This document shows positions 49,563-58,381 of a stretch of 64,000 nucleotides of DNA, in pieces. The DNA is taken from NCBI GenBank assembly GCA_965242795.1, contig OZ251505.1, positions 2,976,001 through 3,040,000 on the forward strand, given 5' to 3'. The translations under genes were made by a program, and so were the position numbers. The DNA comes from Bin18 sp965242795 (GTDB lineage Bacteria > Desulfobacterota > Binatia > Bin18). A model generated the notes under the pieces. That model was not told where the DNA came from. It was given only the letters and a program-made list of their open reading frames with translations, and made no database searches. Every line of letters starts with the position of its first letter. Within the stretch, counting starts at the first letter, position 1.

Positions 49563-50777
49563 TCACGCCGGGAGGGACTCGTCCAGCGCGGCCAGCAACG
49601 CTTCGAGGTCTTCGCGGCGCGCGTAGTAATGGATCGAGATGCGCAGCCCGCCGACGCCCGAGCAGTAGCGTACGGTCGTGTAGATTTTTCGGTCGGCCAG
49701 GGCTTGGTCGAGGCGATGGGTGCGTTCGGCGTCGGCAAACGGCGCGCAGGTCACGATGCCCGAGCGCAGGGTGTGTGCCTGCGGGGTCCAGACCTTGACG
49801 TTGCGGCGGTGTAGTTCGTCGATGAGGAAGTCGCCCAACTCCAGGATGTGGGCGGTCGCGGCCTCGGTGTCGAGCCGGTTGACGTACGCCAGCGACTCGG
49901 CCAGCCCCGCGGTGCCGAGCAGCTTGGGCATGCCGTGTACCTCGAAGCGGCGCGCGTCCGCGGCCAGCGGCAACGACAGGAACGGGGTCAGCCCCGGGTC
50001 GCCCAAGTGGCGGACCCAACCTTCGCGCGGCTCGGCCAATGCGAACAGGCCGTGTGCCAACCCGGGTTGCACCCGCTCCTGCGTGGCCGCGCGGACGTAC
50101 AACAGGCCGATGTTGAACGGCGCGTTCAGCCATTTCTGAGCGCCGGCGGCCAGAAAGTCGATGCCCAGGTCCGCGGTGTCCAGCGGAATGGCGCCGAGTT
50201 GCTGGATGGCGTCCACCACCAGAAAACAGCCACGCTCCGCGGCGAGTTGCGAAAACGCGGCCACGTCCATGCGCAAGCCGTTGATCCACTGCACCGAACT
50301 GACCAGAAGCGCGCGGGTCCGCCGGTCGATCAGCGGCACGTAATCGTCCACGCCGACCAAGCCGTCGCGGTGGCGGACGACGCGGACTTCGACGTCGCGC
50401 CGATGCTGCGGATGGGCGGCGCTGATCGCCACCTGCGGGTACTCCAGATCGCACAATACGAGGTTGTCTCCCGCGGAGAACGGGATGGCAGCCAGGGCGC
50501 TGTTCAGCCCCATCGTCGTGTCGTCGGTCAGCGCGATTTCCGCGGGCCGCGCTCCGAGCAACGTCGCGGCTTCGGCCCGGGCGCGCGTGCCGGGTTCGCC
50601 CAAGGCTCGGTAATAGGCGGAATAGCCCATGTGCGCAGGGCCCTGAGCGAGCAGGTCCGCAGTGCGGCGGACGGCCGCGGTTGCCGCGCGCGGCGGCAGC
50701 CCGACCCCGGCCGAATTGAGATAGACCTGTTGCGCCGTACCCGGAAAATCCGCACGGACCGCGTTGACGTCGAACAT
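49563..50777 (-). CDS. class V aminotransferase/cysteine desulfurase-like PLP enzyme
   Basis: A 404-residue fold-type I PLP enzyme. YLNSAGVGLPPRAATAA near the start, DDTTMGLNSALAAIPFSAGD, VVDAIQQLGAIPLD (Asp189 and Gln192 contact the cofactor) and AAGAQKWLNAPFNIGLLY with the PLP lysine at Lys215 define the family. There is no clear catalytic cysteine loop of IscS type, so a selenocysteine-lyase/epimerase-like or kynureninase-like activity is equally possible. The ATG at 50777 gives the family start MFDVNAVRADFPG. Confidence 0.87.
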   Translation of the reverse strand: MFDVNAVRADFPGTAQQVYLNSAGVGLPPRAATAAVRRTADLLAQGPAHMGYSAYYRALGEPGTRARAEAATLLGARPAEIALTDDTTMGLNSALAAIPFSAGDNLVLCDLEYPQVAISAAHPQHRRDVEVRVVRHRDGLVGVDDYVPLIDRRTRALLVSSVQWINGLRMDVAAFSQLAAERGCFLVVDAIQQLGAIPLDTADLGIDFLAAGAQKWLNAPFNIGLLYVRAATQERVQPGLAHGLFALAEPREGWVRHLGDPGLTPFLSLPLAADARRFEVHGMPKLLGTAGLAESLAYVNRLDTEAATAHILELGDFLIDELHRRNVKVWTPQAHTLRSGIVTCAPFADAERTHRLDQALADRKIYTTVRYCSGVGGLRISIHYYARREDLEALLAALDESLPA

Positions 50778-50823
50778 GATGCCCGCCTGTCGGTTCCCGG
50801 ACGTTATCGGCAATTCTTCGATG

Positions 50824-51342
50824 CTAGGCAATGCCTTGTGCCCGGTAGGCGCGGGAAAACTTCACGTAGTTCGCCGCGGAGCGGTGCAGCGATGCGATTT
50901 CTTCGTCGTTCAGTTCACGGATCACGCGGCCCGGATTGCCGAGCACGAGCGACCGCGGCGGCACGTTCGTGCGTGGGGTCACGACCGCGCCGGCGCCGAT
51001 CAGACATTCCCTGCCGACCTCGGCGCCGTCCAGCACGATGGCGCCCATGCCCACGAGGCTGGAATCCCCGATGCGGCAGGCGTGCAGCACGACGTTGTGC
51101 GCCACGGACACGCCCGCGCCCAGAATGGTCGGCAGGCCGCTGCTGTGGACATGGACCGTGGCGTTGTCCTGCACGTTGACGCGCGCCCCGATCCGAATGA
51201 AGCACACGTCCCCGCGCACGACCGCGTTGAACCACACGCTCGATTCCGGGCCGACGTGTACGTCGCCGATGATCTGCGCGCTGCGCTGGACGTACGCGCT
51301 GGAATCGATCTGCGGCGTCTTGCCGTTGTGGGCGATGATCAC
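50824..51342 (-). CDS. gamma carbonic anhydrase-like hexapeptide protein
   Basis: A 172-residue left-handed beta-helix protein. Hexapeptide repeats run through IIGDVHVGPESSVWFNAVVR and IRIGARVNVQDNATVHVHSS, and the three metal-ligand histidines of gamma-type enzymes appear in NATVHVH and SVAHNVVLHAC. LGNPGRVIREL near the end is typical of the YrdA/PaaY group. Activity as a carbonic anhydrase is not assured for this group. It lies between the aminotransferase and a small unknown gene. Confidence 0.9.
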   Translation of the reverse strand: MIIAHNGKTPQIDSSAYVQRSAQIIGDVHVGPESSVWFNAVVRGDVCFIRIGARVNVQDNATVHVHSSGLPTILGAGVSVAHNVVLHACRIGDSSLVGMGAIVLDGAEVGRECLIGAGAVVTPRTNVPPRSLVLGNPGRVIRELNDEEIASLHRSAANYVKFSRAYRAQGIA

Positions 51343-51373
51343 GGGGCCGCTCGGTCCCTGCGAGGGGGACGGG

Positions 51374-51757
51374 CTATTTCTTCTTGAGCAGGGTTTCGCG
51401 GACCTTCTCGCGGTCGAGCGGGGTAGTGGACAACGTGTCGAAGACGCTGGCGACGGCCTGAATGCAGCGCACGAAATCCGGCCACACCGCGGCCGGGCCG
51501 CTGAACGTCAGATGGGCGGCGTGCGCGCCCTCGTGCGTGTGCGGCTCGCCGCCTTCGCGCGTGCTCTTGACCTCGAACGACCGCGAGGCGGTGGTGATGT
51601 TGAGGTGGAACACGTCGGAGTCTTCCTCACCGACCGGCCGCCGCAGTTCCATCGACAGCCCGCCGTCGCCGCCCTCGACCTCGACGATGTACCACTCGCC
51701 CGGATAGGCGCTGGTCACCTTGATGTCGGGAACCTTTTCGGTGGGATCGACAGCCAT
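51374..51757 (-). CDS. conserved-looking hypothetical protein
   Basis: A 127-residue soluble acidic protein, MAVDPTEKVPDIKVTSAYPG at the start. It has alternating beta-like segments (EWYIVEVEGGDGGLSMELRR) and a HTHEGAHAAHLTFSGP stretch rich in histidine, then a C-terminal helix ending LLKKK. I recognise no family. Codon usage matches the GC-rich neighbours, so it is likely real. It precedes the carbonic anhydrase-like gene by 31 bases. Confidence 0.65.
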   Translation of the reverse strand: MAVDPTEKVPDIKVTSAYPGEWYIVEVEGGDGGLSMELRRPVGEEDSDVFHLNITTASRSFEVKSTREGGEPHTHEGAHAAHLTFSGPAAVWPDFVRCIQAVASVFDTLSTTPLDREKVRETLLKKK

Positions 51758-51989
51758 ACGCTGGGGGGAGGGGCGCCGTCCGTATCCCGAGACCCGGCTG
51801 CTCTACAGCCTGCAAGCCGAGGGGACGGACGACCGGAGGCGGCGTCTCTCAGTGGCCGCGGTTCCTACCAAAGCGACCCTATACAGTCAAGCGTGAGGAA
51901 GGGTTTCATTCTGCAATCAAGACCTTGTTGTTACGCTACGGAGCGAGGGGAAACATGGTTCGATAGTATATTCTTTCGATTCGGAGAGA
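51758..51989. other. short spacer, no gene recognised
   Basis: A 232-base gap; the part near 51890-51990 becomes AT-richer, matching the O-antigen-ligase-like gene that ends at 51990. No repeat or terminator was identified. Confidence 0.4.
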
Positions 51990-54077
51990 TCATGAGGATG
52001 GCCGGCTTCCGGGCCTCAAACTTCGCCATTCCGGTGAACACGGGAACGAGAGTGAAGGGAGGTCGCTTTCACCGTGCGAGGCTGTTTCCCACTTCGGTGA
52101 AGAATCTCTTCCCCGTGCCCGCTCGGAATAGCGCCTCGCCACATCTTCATACTCCATATTGTAGGCAGCGATTGTCCGATACATTTCTGCCAGGTTGCTA
52201 TATATCACCCAGTTTTCAGGCTCGTCTGCAAGGGCGGCCGCCGCTTCGCTATTCAGAAACCTTAGCAGGCGCTCCGCTTCTACCGTGTTCCGAAGGCGAA
52301 GCAGGGTCCAGAGATCAGGCGCGTTGGCAAAAAGAATGTTTCTGGGAGTATTCGCGAGCGGCCCGAATTGGGTAATCGCCTGCTTGACGAATCCTATTGA
52401 TTGCCCAAGAACGTTCGTCGGGTCGGTTGATTTTTTTATGCTAAAGGCCGCCGAATAGATTGCCTGGTTTACGAGAAAGCCTCCCCCGACCAAGGTCAGG
52501 ACGCTCACAACCAGGATGGCGCGCATAGCATGATGCAGGAAAGATGTATGTCGTCTTCCGACCGGTGGTATCTTTTCTTCCGCCGTTTCCAGGCGGGCGC
52601 CGAAAGCCAGCAGCAAAAAATACTGTAAGGAGGCAGCGGAGTTAGCAACAGTATATTGGCTCTGTATGAAATATGTTATCAGCGCGGTCCCGACGAAAAG
52701 AAAATGAATTCGACTTCTGATATCCACACGCTTCGCTATGGAGAGAAAGATAAGAAAGGTGCATATCCACAGGGTGAGATGACTCGACAGGCCGAGGACG
52801 CCTTCTGTTGCCAACTCTTCAACGAGGGTGTTATGGGAATGGTCATAAATCTCGATATCTTCCGTAGATTTGGAGCGATATCGACCGAATATCGCAAGAA
52901 AGTTGTCCGGCCCCCAGCCGAGAAGCGGTCTCTCGGAAAATCCACAAAGGCCTATATTCAGAACCTCTATACGGTGCCATCCGTGCAGGCTCCTGCTCTC
53001 TGGGTCACTTATCTCAGGTCGAAGAAGTCTTTCTAATAGCGGGAGGGAAGGCGTCTCCGCCGAGACTATCGGGGGTTTAGGAATTTCGGATAGCTCATTC
53101 GCTATGGGGACTTTTGGTCGGAAAATTAGAAATAGAATCAGTACCGTCGTGCACGCGACGAAACCCACAAACCCAACCGCGGCGAATCGAACTATCCGCC
53201 TCTGCCCTAAAAACGAGAGGACGGACGCCAAGACCCCGACGCTCACGAGAAGGCCGAAGAAGCTGCCTCGAGAGCCGGTCAAGGTCAATGTCCAAAGGCC
53301 GAAAGTCAGCGTACTCGCCCAGAAACCTCTCTTGATCCAAAGCGTAAGAAGATCGCGCTTTTTATTTTGCAGAAAAGCTCGTTTCTGGTCCCTTCTTTCC
53401 AGAATCAACGGATCTCGGGGTGAGACAGGTGCAGCCGAAATGAAGGACTGAACCAGCAGCCCAGCAGCGATTAAGCTATTTAGCAGCGCATACGTGCCGA
53501 GATGGAGGGCATTGCCGAGCGTACTGGTGACCCTCCCGTACGGGTCGATACCTGCTTGCTTGTTTTCGCCCCAATAGTGGTAGAAATAGTGGAAGAAGGG
53601 GACGTCTACGGAATAATACAAACAGACCGCCAATCCAAAAATTATTAGACAAACACCCAAGTTGATATTCAAAACGATCCGCCAGTCCCGTTCCGTCCGC
53701 AACACGGACGCCAGCACCACGGCGAAGGCGAACCAGTGGATTAGGTCCACCACGCCCTGCATGCGTTCGTAGGTGGACCAGAAGCTCCGTTGGGGACTGA
53801 CGCCGAAGCACGCTGCGAGTATCGAGACACCGACGCTCAGCGCCAGTAGGAGTAGTAGGCGGGAGCGGGGTGGACGGTATGCGGGGCGGAACAGTGCGAG
53901 AATCGCCCACACCCCGAAGACGCACTCGATGAGCGACCGCGAATAGACGGCCTTTCCGACGACGAACGGAAAAATCGTGTCGGGGGTGACGACGAACGGC
54001 GTCAGGAGGATCAGGACGACCCCCGTCCAAATGCCGTACACCGCGGCCTTTTCCGACACCTGTTGCATCCGGGTCAT
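51990..54077 (-). CDS. O-antigen ligase/polymerase-like membrane protein with helical C-terminus
   Basis: A 695-residue polytopic membrane protein with a dozen or so hydrophobic segments. The Wzy/WaaL-type core includes the periplasmic loop GFSERPLLGWGPDNFLAIFG with YDHSHNTLVEELATEGVLGL, the classic O-antigen ligase signature. The C-terminal 150 residues are soluble and helical (FGPLANTPRNILFANAPDLW; LADEPENWVIYSNLAEMYRT), TPR-like as in several glycosylation ligases. GC content is clearly lower than neighbours, typical of surface polysaccharide genes. A 26-base C run lies 50 bases before the ATG on the coding strand. Confidence 0.83.
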   Translation of the reverse strand: MTRMQQVSEKAAVYGIWTGVVLILLTPFVVTPDTIFPFVVGKAVYSRSLIECVFGVWAILALFRPAYRPPRSRLLLLLALSVGVSILAACFGVSPQRSFWSTYERMQGVVDLIHWFAFAVVLASVLRTERDWRIVLNINLGVCLIIFGLAVCLYYSVDVPFFHYFYHYWGENKQAGIDPYGRVTSTLGNALHLGTYALLNSLIAAGLLVQSFISAAPVSPRDPLILERRDQKRAFLQNKKRDLLTLWIKRGFWASTLTFGLWTLTLTGSRGSFFGLLVSVGVLASVLSFLGQRRIVRFAAVGFVGFVACTTVLILFLIFRPKVPIANELSEIPKPPIVSAETPSLPLLERLLRPEISDPESRSLHGWHRIEVLNIGLCGFSERPLLGWGPDNFLAIFGRYRSKSTEDIEIYDHSHNTLVEELATEGVLGLSSHLTLWICTFLIFLSIAKRVDIRSRIHFLFVGTALITYFIQSQYTVANSAASLQYFLLLAFGARLETAEEKIPPVGRRHTSFLHHAMRAILVVSVLTLVGGGFLVNQAIYSAAFSIKKSTDPTNVLGQSIGFVKQAITQFGPLANTPRNILFANAPDLWTLLRLRNTVEAERLLRFLNSEAAAALADEPENWVIYSNLAEMYRTIAAYNMEYEDVARRYSERARGRDSSPKWETASHGESDLPSLSFPCSPEWRSLRPGSRPSS

Positions 54078-54095
54078 CGAACTACTGCGCTCCTT

Positions 54096-54112
54096 CCTGG
54101 AATGGTTCCAGG
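54096..54112 (-). promoter_or_regulatory. palindrome in the leader of the O-antigen-ligase-like gene
   Basis: CCTGGAA-TGG-TTCCAGG is a perfect 7-bp inverted repeat lying between the homopolymer tract and the AAGGAG ribosome site of the ligase-like gene. It could be an operator or a leader hairpin. Confidence 0.35.
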
Positions 54113-54127
54113 TTACCGAGCGAGTGC

Positions 54128-54153
54128 GGGGGGGGGGGGGGGGGGGGGGGGGG
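54128..54153. repeat. 26-base G homopolymer (C26 on the ligase-like gene's strand)
   Basis: An uninterrupted run of 26 G residues between the divergent O-antigen-ligase-like gene (start 54077) and ccmE (start 54297). Its position in a promoter or leader region is that of a phase-variation tract. The length may also be inexact because of sequencing. Confidence 0.85.
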
Positions 54154-54296
54154 CATAACGCAATCAGACTAATTCAGCTTGCCATTTCAGTCAACTCCCT
54201 GTCCCCCTCATTCGTCCATGCGACACGTCCTGGCAGGTGTTGAGTCGTGCGGCGGACTTTCTTGCGCAGCCGAGTCAATTCGGTTAGCAGTCTGGT

Positions 54297-54740
54297 ATGG
54301 CAGCCAAACGAAGCAAGTTCGCGGTCGGCGCCCTGCTCATCGTCGGCGCAGTGGCGTATCTCATTTATACCGGCATCCAACAAACCAAGGTGTATTACTT
54401 CACGATCGACGAACTGCTCCTCCAACGGGATGCGTTGATTCCCGAGGACGTCCGCGTGGCCGGGCGCGTGCAGGTCGGTTCGGTGGCCTGGGACCCCGCG
54501 GCACTCGACCTTGCGTTCGTCCTGGCTCCGATCACCGAGAACGTCGCTGCGGACGAGACGTTTCGACAAGGCGTGCCGGTTTCGTATCAGGGGATTCTGC
54601 CGGACATGTTCGCCGAAGGACGCGACGTGATCGTCGAAGGACAGTACACCTCCGAGCCGCGGCTCCTGGCCTCGACGATCATGACGAGCTGCCCATCGAA
54701 GTATGAACCCGAAGCCGGCCAACCTTCCCAGGAAAGCTGA
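54297..54740 (+). CDS. ccmE: cytochrome c haem chaperone CcmE, cysteine variant
   Basis: CcmE carries haem in the periplasm from CcmABCD to CcmF. The 147-residue protein has one N-terminal membrane helix (FAVGALLIVGAVAYLIYTGI) and the OB-fold segments VRVAGRVQVGSV and VSYQGILPDMFAEGRDVIVE. The haem-attachment motif is TSCPSKYEP, with Cys132 and Tyr136 in place of the usual His-x-x-x-Tyr. Such CxxxY CcmE proteins are known from Desulfovibrio-like and archaeal systems. It opens a plus-strand ccm operon. Confidence 0.92.
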   Translation: MAAKRSKFAVGALLIVGAVAYLIYTGIQQTKVYYFTIDELLLQRDALIPEDVRVAGRVQVGSVAWDPAALDLAFVLAPITENVAADETFRQGVPVSYQGILPDMFAEGRDVIVEGQYTSEPRLLASTIMTSCPSKYEPEAGQPSQES

Positions 54741-54797
54741 ACGGTCGTTTCCTCCCGCCTCGTCCCTCGTCTTCCTTCGGCTCGGCTCCCAACTCCC

Positions 54798-56807
54798 ATG
54801 ACGCGACTCGGTACCTTGGCACTCTATCTGGCGGGCGGGCTGTCCATATATGCGATGGTCGTCAGCCTGTGGGGCGTCCGTACCCGACGTACCGACTGGA
54901 TCGCCAGCGGCGCCCGCGCGGCCTGGGCAGTGTGCGGCTGCGTGGTGATCGCTTCGGTCGTGCTACTTCATGCGCTGGTGACGCGCGACTTCAACGTCGA
55001 ATACGTCGCCTCGTATTCCAGCACGAGCCTGCCGTTGCGCTACACCATCGCCGCGTTCTGGGGCGGCCAGAAAGGCTCGCTGCTGTTCTGGACGCTGATC
55101 CATTGCTTATTCACGGCGGTGGTATTGTACCAGAACAGCGGCCGACACGCCGCGTTGATGCCGTATGTGACCGCCACGCTGATGGCCATCGCGGTCTTCT
55201 TCCTCGGCTTGCTGTGCTTCATCACGCCGCCGTTCGAGCGCCTGTCGTTCGTGCCCAGCGAGGGCTCCGACCTCAACCCGCTTCTGCAGAACTACTGGAT
55301 GACGATCCATCCGCCGGCGCTGTATCTCGGCTACATCAGTGCCGGCGTGCCGTTCGCGTTCGCCTTGGCCGCGCTGGCGACGGGCAAGCTGGGCGACGAG
55401 TGGATCCGCACGACGCGCCGCTGGGCGCTGACGTCGTGGTTCTTTCTGTCGCTGGGCAATCTGCTGGGTGGGCGCTGGGCGTACGAGGTCTTGGGCTGGG
55501 GCGGCTATTGGGCTTGGGACCCGGTCGAGAACGCGGCCATCATGCCCTGGTTCACGGCGACCGCGTACCTCCACTCGGTCATGATCCAGGAGAAGAAGGA
55601 CATGCTCAAGGTCTGGAACATGAGCTTGGTGATCCTCACCTTCGTCCTGACCATCTTCGGCACCTTTCTCACGCGCAGCGGCGTCATTTCGTCCGTCCAC
55701 TCGTTCACGCAATCCGGCTTGGGGCCGTATTTCCTCGCATTCCTGGGGCTCGTCCTGACCGTCGCGATCGGGCTGCTCGTCTATCGGCTGCCGGACTTGA
55801 AGAGCGCCAACGAACTGGATTCCATGCTGTCACGCGAGGCCGCGTTCCTGTTCAACAACCTGATTCTGGTGGGGCTGGCGTTCGCCACGTTCTGGGGGAC
55901 CGTGTTTCCGATTCTGTCCGAGTGGGTGCGCGGCGTGAAGATCACCGTCGGCCCGCCCTTCTTCAATCAGGTGAACGGGCCGCTGGGCGTGCTGCTGTTG
56001 CTCCTGACCGGCATCGGCCCGCTCATCGCGTGGCGCCGGGCGAGTTGGAGCAACCTGCGGCGGCAGTTCACGCTCCCGCTGCTGGCCGGCGCCGTGCTGG
56101 GCGCAACGCTCTTCGCCCTCGGCTACCGCCACTATTATGCGGTGGTGATCTTCTCGCTGGTCGGCTTCGTGGCCGCGGGCGTCGTGCTCGAATATGCCCG
56201 TGCCACGCGCGCCCGGCAGGCCATGCTACACGAAAGCCCGCCGCGCGCCCTCGCCCGGCTGGTCGGCAAGAACCCGCGGCGCTACGGCGGCTACATCGTG
56301 CACGTGGGGGTGATCCTGATGTTCTTCGGCGTGGCCGGCGCGTTCTTCACCGTGGAAAAACAGATTACGGTCACTGCGGGTGACCGGTTCGACGTCGGCC
56401 GCTACACCCTGCACTACACCGGCATCCGCGAGCACGAGGACGCCCATACGTCCAGCCGAATAGCGGCGGTGCGAGTTCTGGTGGGCGGCCGGCAGATCGA
56501 CACCATGCACCCGGAAAAACGCTTCTACAAGAAACAGAACCAGCCCACCACGGAAGTCGACATCCGCGCGACGCTCGTGGAAGACCTGTACGTCGTGCTG
56601 GGCGGTTACGATGTCGAGTCGCGGCTGGCCACGTTTCAGGTCTTCATCAATCCGCTCGTGTCGTGGATCTGGGTCGGCGGGATCGTGCTGATCCTGGGTA
56701 CGTGCGTCGTCATGGCACCCACGCCTGCAGAACGCCAAGCGTGGCGCGAAGCGTCGGTCCCGGCCCGGTTCGGGGCCGAGGGACAGGGAGCAACCCTTGC
56801 GGACTAA
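54798..56807 (+). CDS. ccmF: haem lyase subunit CcmF
   Basis: A 669-residue integral membrane protein that transfers haem from CcmE to apocytochrome c. The tryptophan-rich haem-handling WWD-type domain reads LGWGGYWAWDPVENAAIMPW (about residue 235), with the usual flanking segments AFWGGQKGSLLFWTLIHCL and TFLTRSGVISSVHSF. The C-terminal periplasmic domain includes GDRFDVGRYTLHYTGIREHE and FYKKQNQPTTEVDIR. The next gene starts inside its end. Confidence 0.96.
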   Translation: MTRLGTLALYLAGGLSIYAMVVSLWGVRTRRTDWIASGARAAWAVCGCVVIASVVLLHALVTRDFNVEYVASYSSTSLPLRYTIAAFWGGQKGSLLFWTLIHCLFTAVVLYQNSGRHAALMPYVTATLMAIAVFFLGLLCFITPPFERLSFVPSEGSDLNPLLQNYWMTIHPPALYLGYISAGVPFAFALAALATGKLGDEWIRTTRRWALTSWFFLSLGNLLGGRWAYEVLGWGGYWAWDPVENAAIMPWFTATAYLHSVMIQEKKDMLKVWNMSLVILTFVLTIFGTFLTRSGVISSVHSFTQSGLGPYFLAFLGLVLTVAIGLLVYRLPDLKSANELDSMLSREAAFLFNNLILVGLAFATFWGTVFPILSEWVRGVKITVGPPFFNQVNGPLGVLLLLLTGIGPLIAWRRASWSNLRRQFTLPLLAGAVLGATLFALGYRHYYAVVIFSLVGFVAAGVVLEYARATRARQAMLHESPPRALARLVGKNPRRYGGYIVHVGVILMFFGVAGAFFTVEKQITVTAGDRFDVGRYTLHYTGIREHEDAHTSSRIAAVRVLVGGRQIDTMHPEKRFYKKQNQPTTEVDIRATLVEDLYVVLGGYDVESRLATFQVFINPLVSWIWVGGIVLILGTCVVMAPTPAERQAWREASVPARFGAEGQGATLAD

Positions 56808-57282
56808 TGCGCGGGGCTGGCTGGCCTCGGTCGGCCTGTTCGTTGCGGTCGGCCTCCCCGGACTCGCGGTCGAAGCGGCGCCGACCAATCAGTCGGTCGA
56901 AGCCGCACTCACCTGCCAGTGCGGCTGCGGGCTGACGGTCCACAACTGCAACCATTTGCAATGCGGATTCGCGATTCCGGCCAAGGAGCAGATCGCCGAA
57001 CAGTTGGGGCAGGGCCGGTCGTACGACGCCATTCTGGCTTCCTTCGTCGAGCGGTACGGGGAAAAAGTGCTGTCCGCGCCGACCGCCACGGGTTTCAACT
57101 TGGCCGCGTGGGTCGTGCCGTTTCTGGCCGTCATTGCAGGCGCCGCGGGCATCGGGCTGTTCGTGCTGCGCTGGGCGCGCCGCCGTCCCAAAACGCCGGA
57201 TGCGGCCCCCTCTCACGCGCCCGTGGCTTCCCGACCGTATGCGGACCGACTCGAACGGGAACTCGACACCTTCGAAAACTAG
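56797..57282 (+). CDS. ccmH: CcmH-type thiol oxidoreductase with Cys-rich motif
   Basis: A 161-residue protein starting at a TTG with GGGAG 6 bases upstream and overlapping ccmF by 11 bases. After a signal segment it has CQCGCGLTVHNCNHLQCGF (five cysteines) rather than the standard LRCxxCQ, then AKEQIAEQLGQGRSYDAILA, ASFVERYGEKVLSAPTATGF and a C-terminal membrane helix. This layout is the CcmH/CycL fold that keeps apocytochrome thiols reduced. The clustered cysteines could bind a metal as well as act as a redox pair. Confidence 0.88.
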   Translation: MRTNARGWLASVGLFVAVGLPGLAVEAAPTNQSVEAALTCQCGCGLTVHNCNHLQCGFAIPAKEQIAEQLGQGRSYDAILASFVERYGEKVLSAPTATGFNLAAWVVPFLAVIAGAAGIGLFVLRWARRRPKTPDAAPSHAPVASRPYADRLERELDTFEN

Positions 57283-57292
57283 GCCGCCGGGT

Positions 57293-57610
57293 ATGCCGTT
57301 TCTGCTCTTCGCCGCAGGTCTCGTGTTGATCGGAGCCGTCGCGATCCTGGTTGCGTTGCCGCTCCGCGCCGCGCCGCAAGGCAGCGACGCGGAGGCGCAA
57401 GCTCCCGACGGTTCCGCCGACCGAGAAAAAACCGCGGAGTGGGAAAAACAGAAAGCCGACGCGTACAGCGCCATCAAGGAAGCGGAATTCGACAGGCAGA
57501 TGGGCAAGCTCAGCGAGGAAGATTACCGTTTCATCCGCGAAAAATACGAAGCCCGTGCGGTCGAAGCGCTCGCCCGCCTCGATGCGCTGGACAAGGGGAA
57601 CTCCGGCTAG
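57293..57610 (+). CDS. small CcmI-like membrane protein
   Basis: A 105-residue protein with one N-terminal helix (MPFLLFAAGLVLIGAVAILV) and a charged helical tail: EKTAEWEKQKADAYSAIKEA then EFDRQMGKLSEEDYRFIREK. The ID-like E-EFD---GKLSEEDY pattern is seen in the N-terminal part of CcmI, the apocytochrome chaperone, but the TPR half of CcmI is absent. It is placed exactly where ccmI fragments occur, between ccmH and ccmA. Confidence 0.72.
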   Translation: MPFLLFAAGLVLIGAVAILVALPLRAAPQGSDAEAQAPDGSADREKTAEWEKQKADAYSAIKEAEFDRQMGKLSEEDYRFIREKYEARAVEALARLDALDKGNSG

Positions 57611-57664
57611 ACCCTCTCCGGCTTCCGCACAATCCGCGGGGGCGAACCCGACAGGTCTCGGCCA

Positions 57665-58381
57665 ATGCATACGCAGACCAGCGCGGTAACGGCCCAGCAA
57701 CTTCGAAAGTCGTTTTCATGGACACCGGTCCTCCGCGACGTCACCTTCCAGGCCGGGCCGGGTGAGGCGGTCGGCGTCTTCGGACCCAACGGTTCGGGAA
57801 AGACCACGCTGCTGCGCGTGTTCGCCACCCTGCTGCGCCCGAACGCCGGTGTCCTGACCCTATTCGACGGGGACCCGAACGAAGCCGCGCCGCGCCGCAG
57901 GATCGGCTTCCTGGGCCACGACAGCCTGCTGTATCCCGACCTGACCGCGGAAGAGAATCTCCGTTTCTACGGAAAAACGTACCGCGTGCGCCCGTTGGCG
58001 GATCGGATCGACACCCAGTTGAAGCGCGTCGGCCTGGACCGGTGGCGGGACACGCCGGTGCGGTATTTTTCGCGCGGCATGGAACAGCGTCTCGCCATCG
58101 CGCGAACCCTGCTTCACAATCCCGACCTGATCCTGCTCGACGAACCGCACACCGGCCTCGACACCGCGGCGCGGAACGTGTTGCACGACGCGCTCGATCA
58201 AGCCGTGGTACGCGGTAAGACCGTCCTGCTGAGTTCGCACGACTTCGCACGCTGCCGCGACCTGTGTACGCGCGCCATCCTGCTGCACCGCGGGCGCCTC
58301 GTCTGGGAATCCAACGGCATCTTGCCGACCGCGGCGCAGTTCGCCGAAATCTATGCCGGGGCCACACCCCAAGCGCCGTAA
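57665..58381 (+). CDS. ccmA: haem exporter ATPase CcmA
   Basis: A 238-residue ABC ATPase that drives release of holo-CcmE from CcmBC. Walker A is GPNGSGKTT (residues 40-48), the signature YFSRGMEQRLAIARTL, Walker B LILLDEPHTGLD and the H loop LLSSHDFARC. Start at 57665 (MHTQTSAVTAQQLRKSF). Its stop overlaps the ccmB start by one base. Confidence 0.94.
   Translation: MHTQTSAVTAQQLRKSFSWTPVLRDVTFQAGPGEAVGVFGPNGSGKTTLLRVFATLLRPNAGVLTLFDGDPNEAAPRRRIGFLGHDSLLYPDLTAEENLRFYGKTYRVRPLADRIDTQLKRVGLDRWRDTPVRYFSRGMEQRLAIARTLLHNPDLILLDEPHTGLDTAARNVLHDALDQAVVRGKTVLLSSHDFARCRDLCTRAILLHRGRLVWESNGILPTAAQFAEIYAGATPQAP

Noticed and set aside
54174..54722. Minus-strand frame opposite ccmE
   Set aside because: Antisense to a clear CcmE; no start signal or family resemblance.
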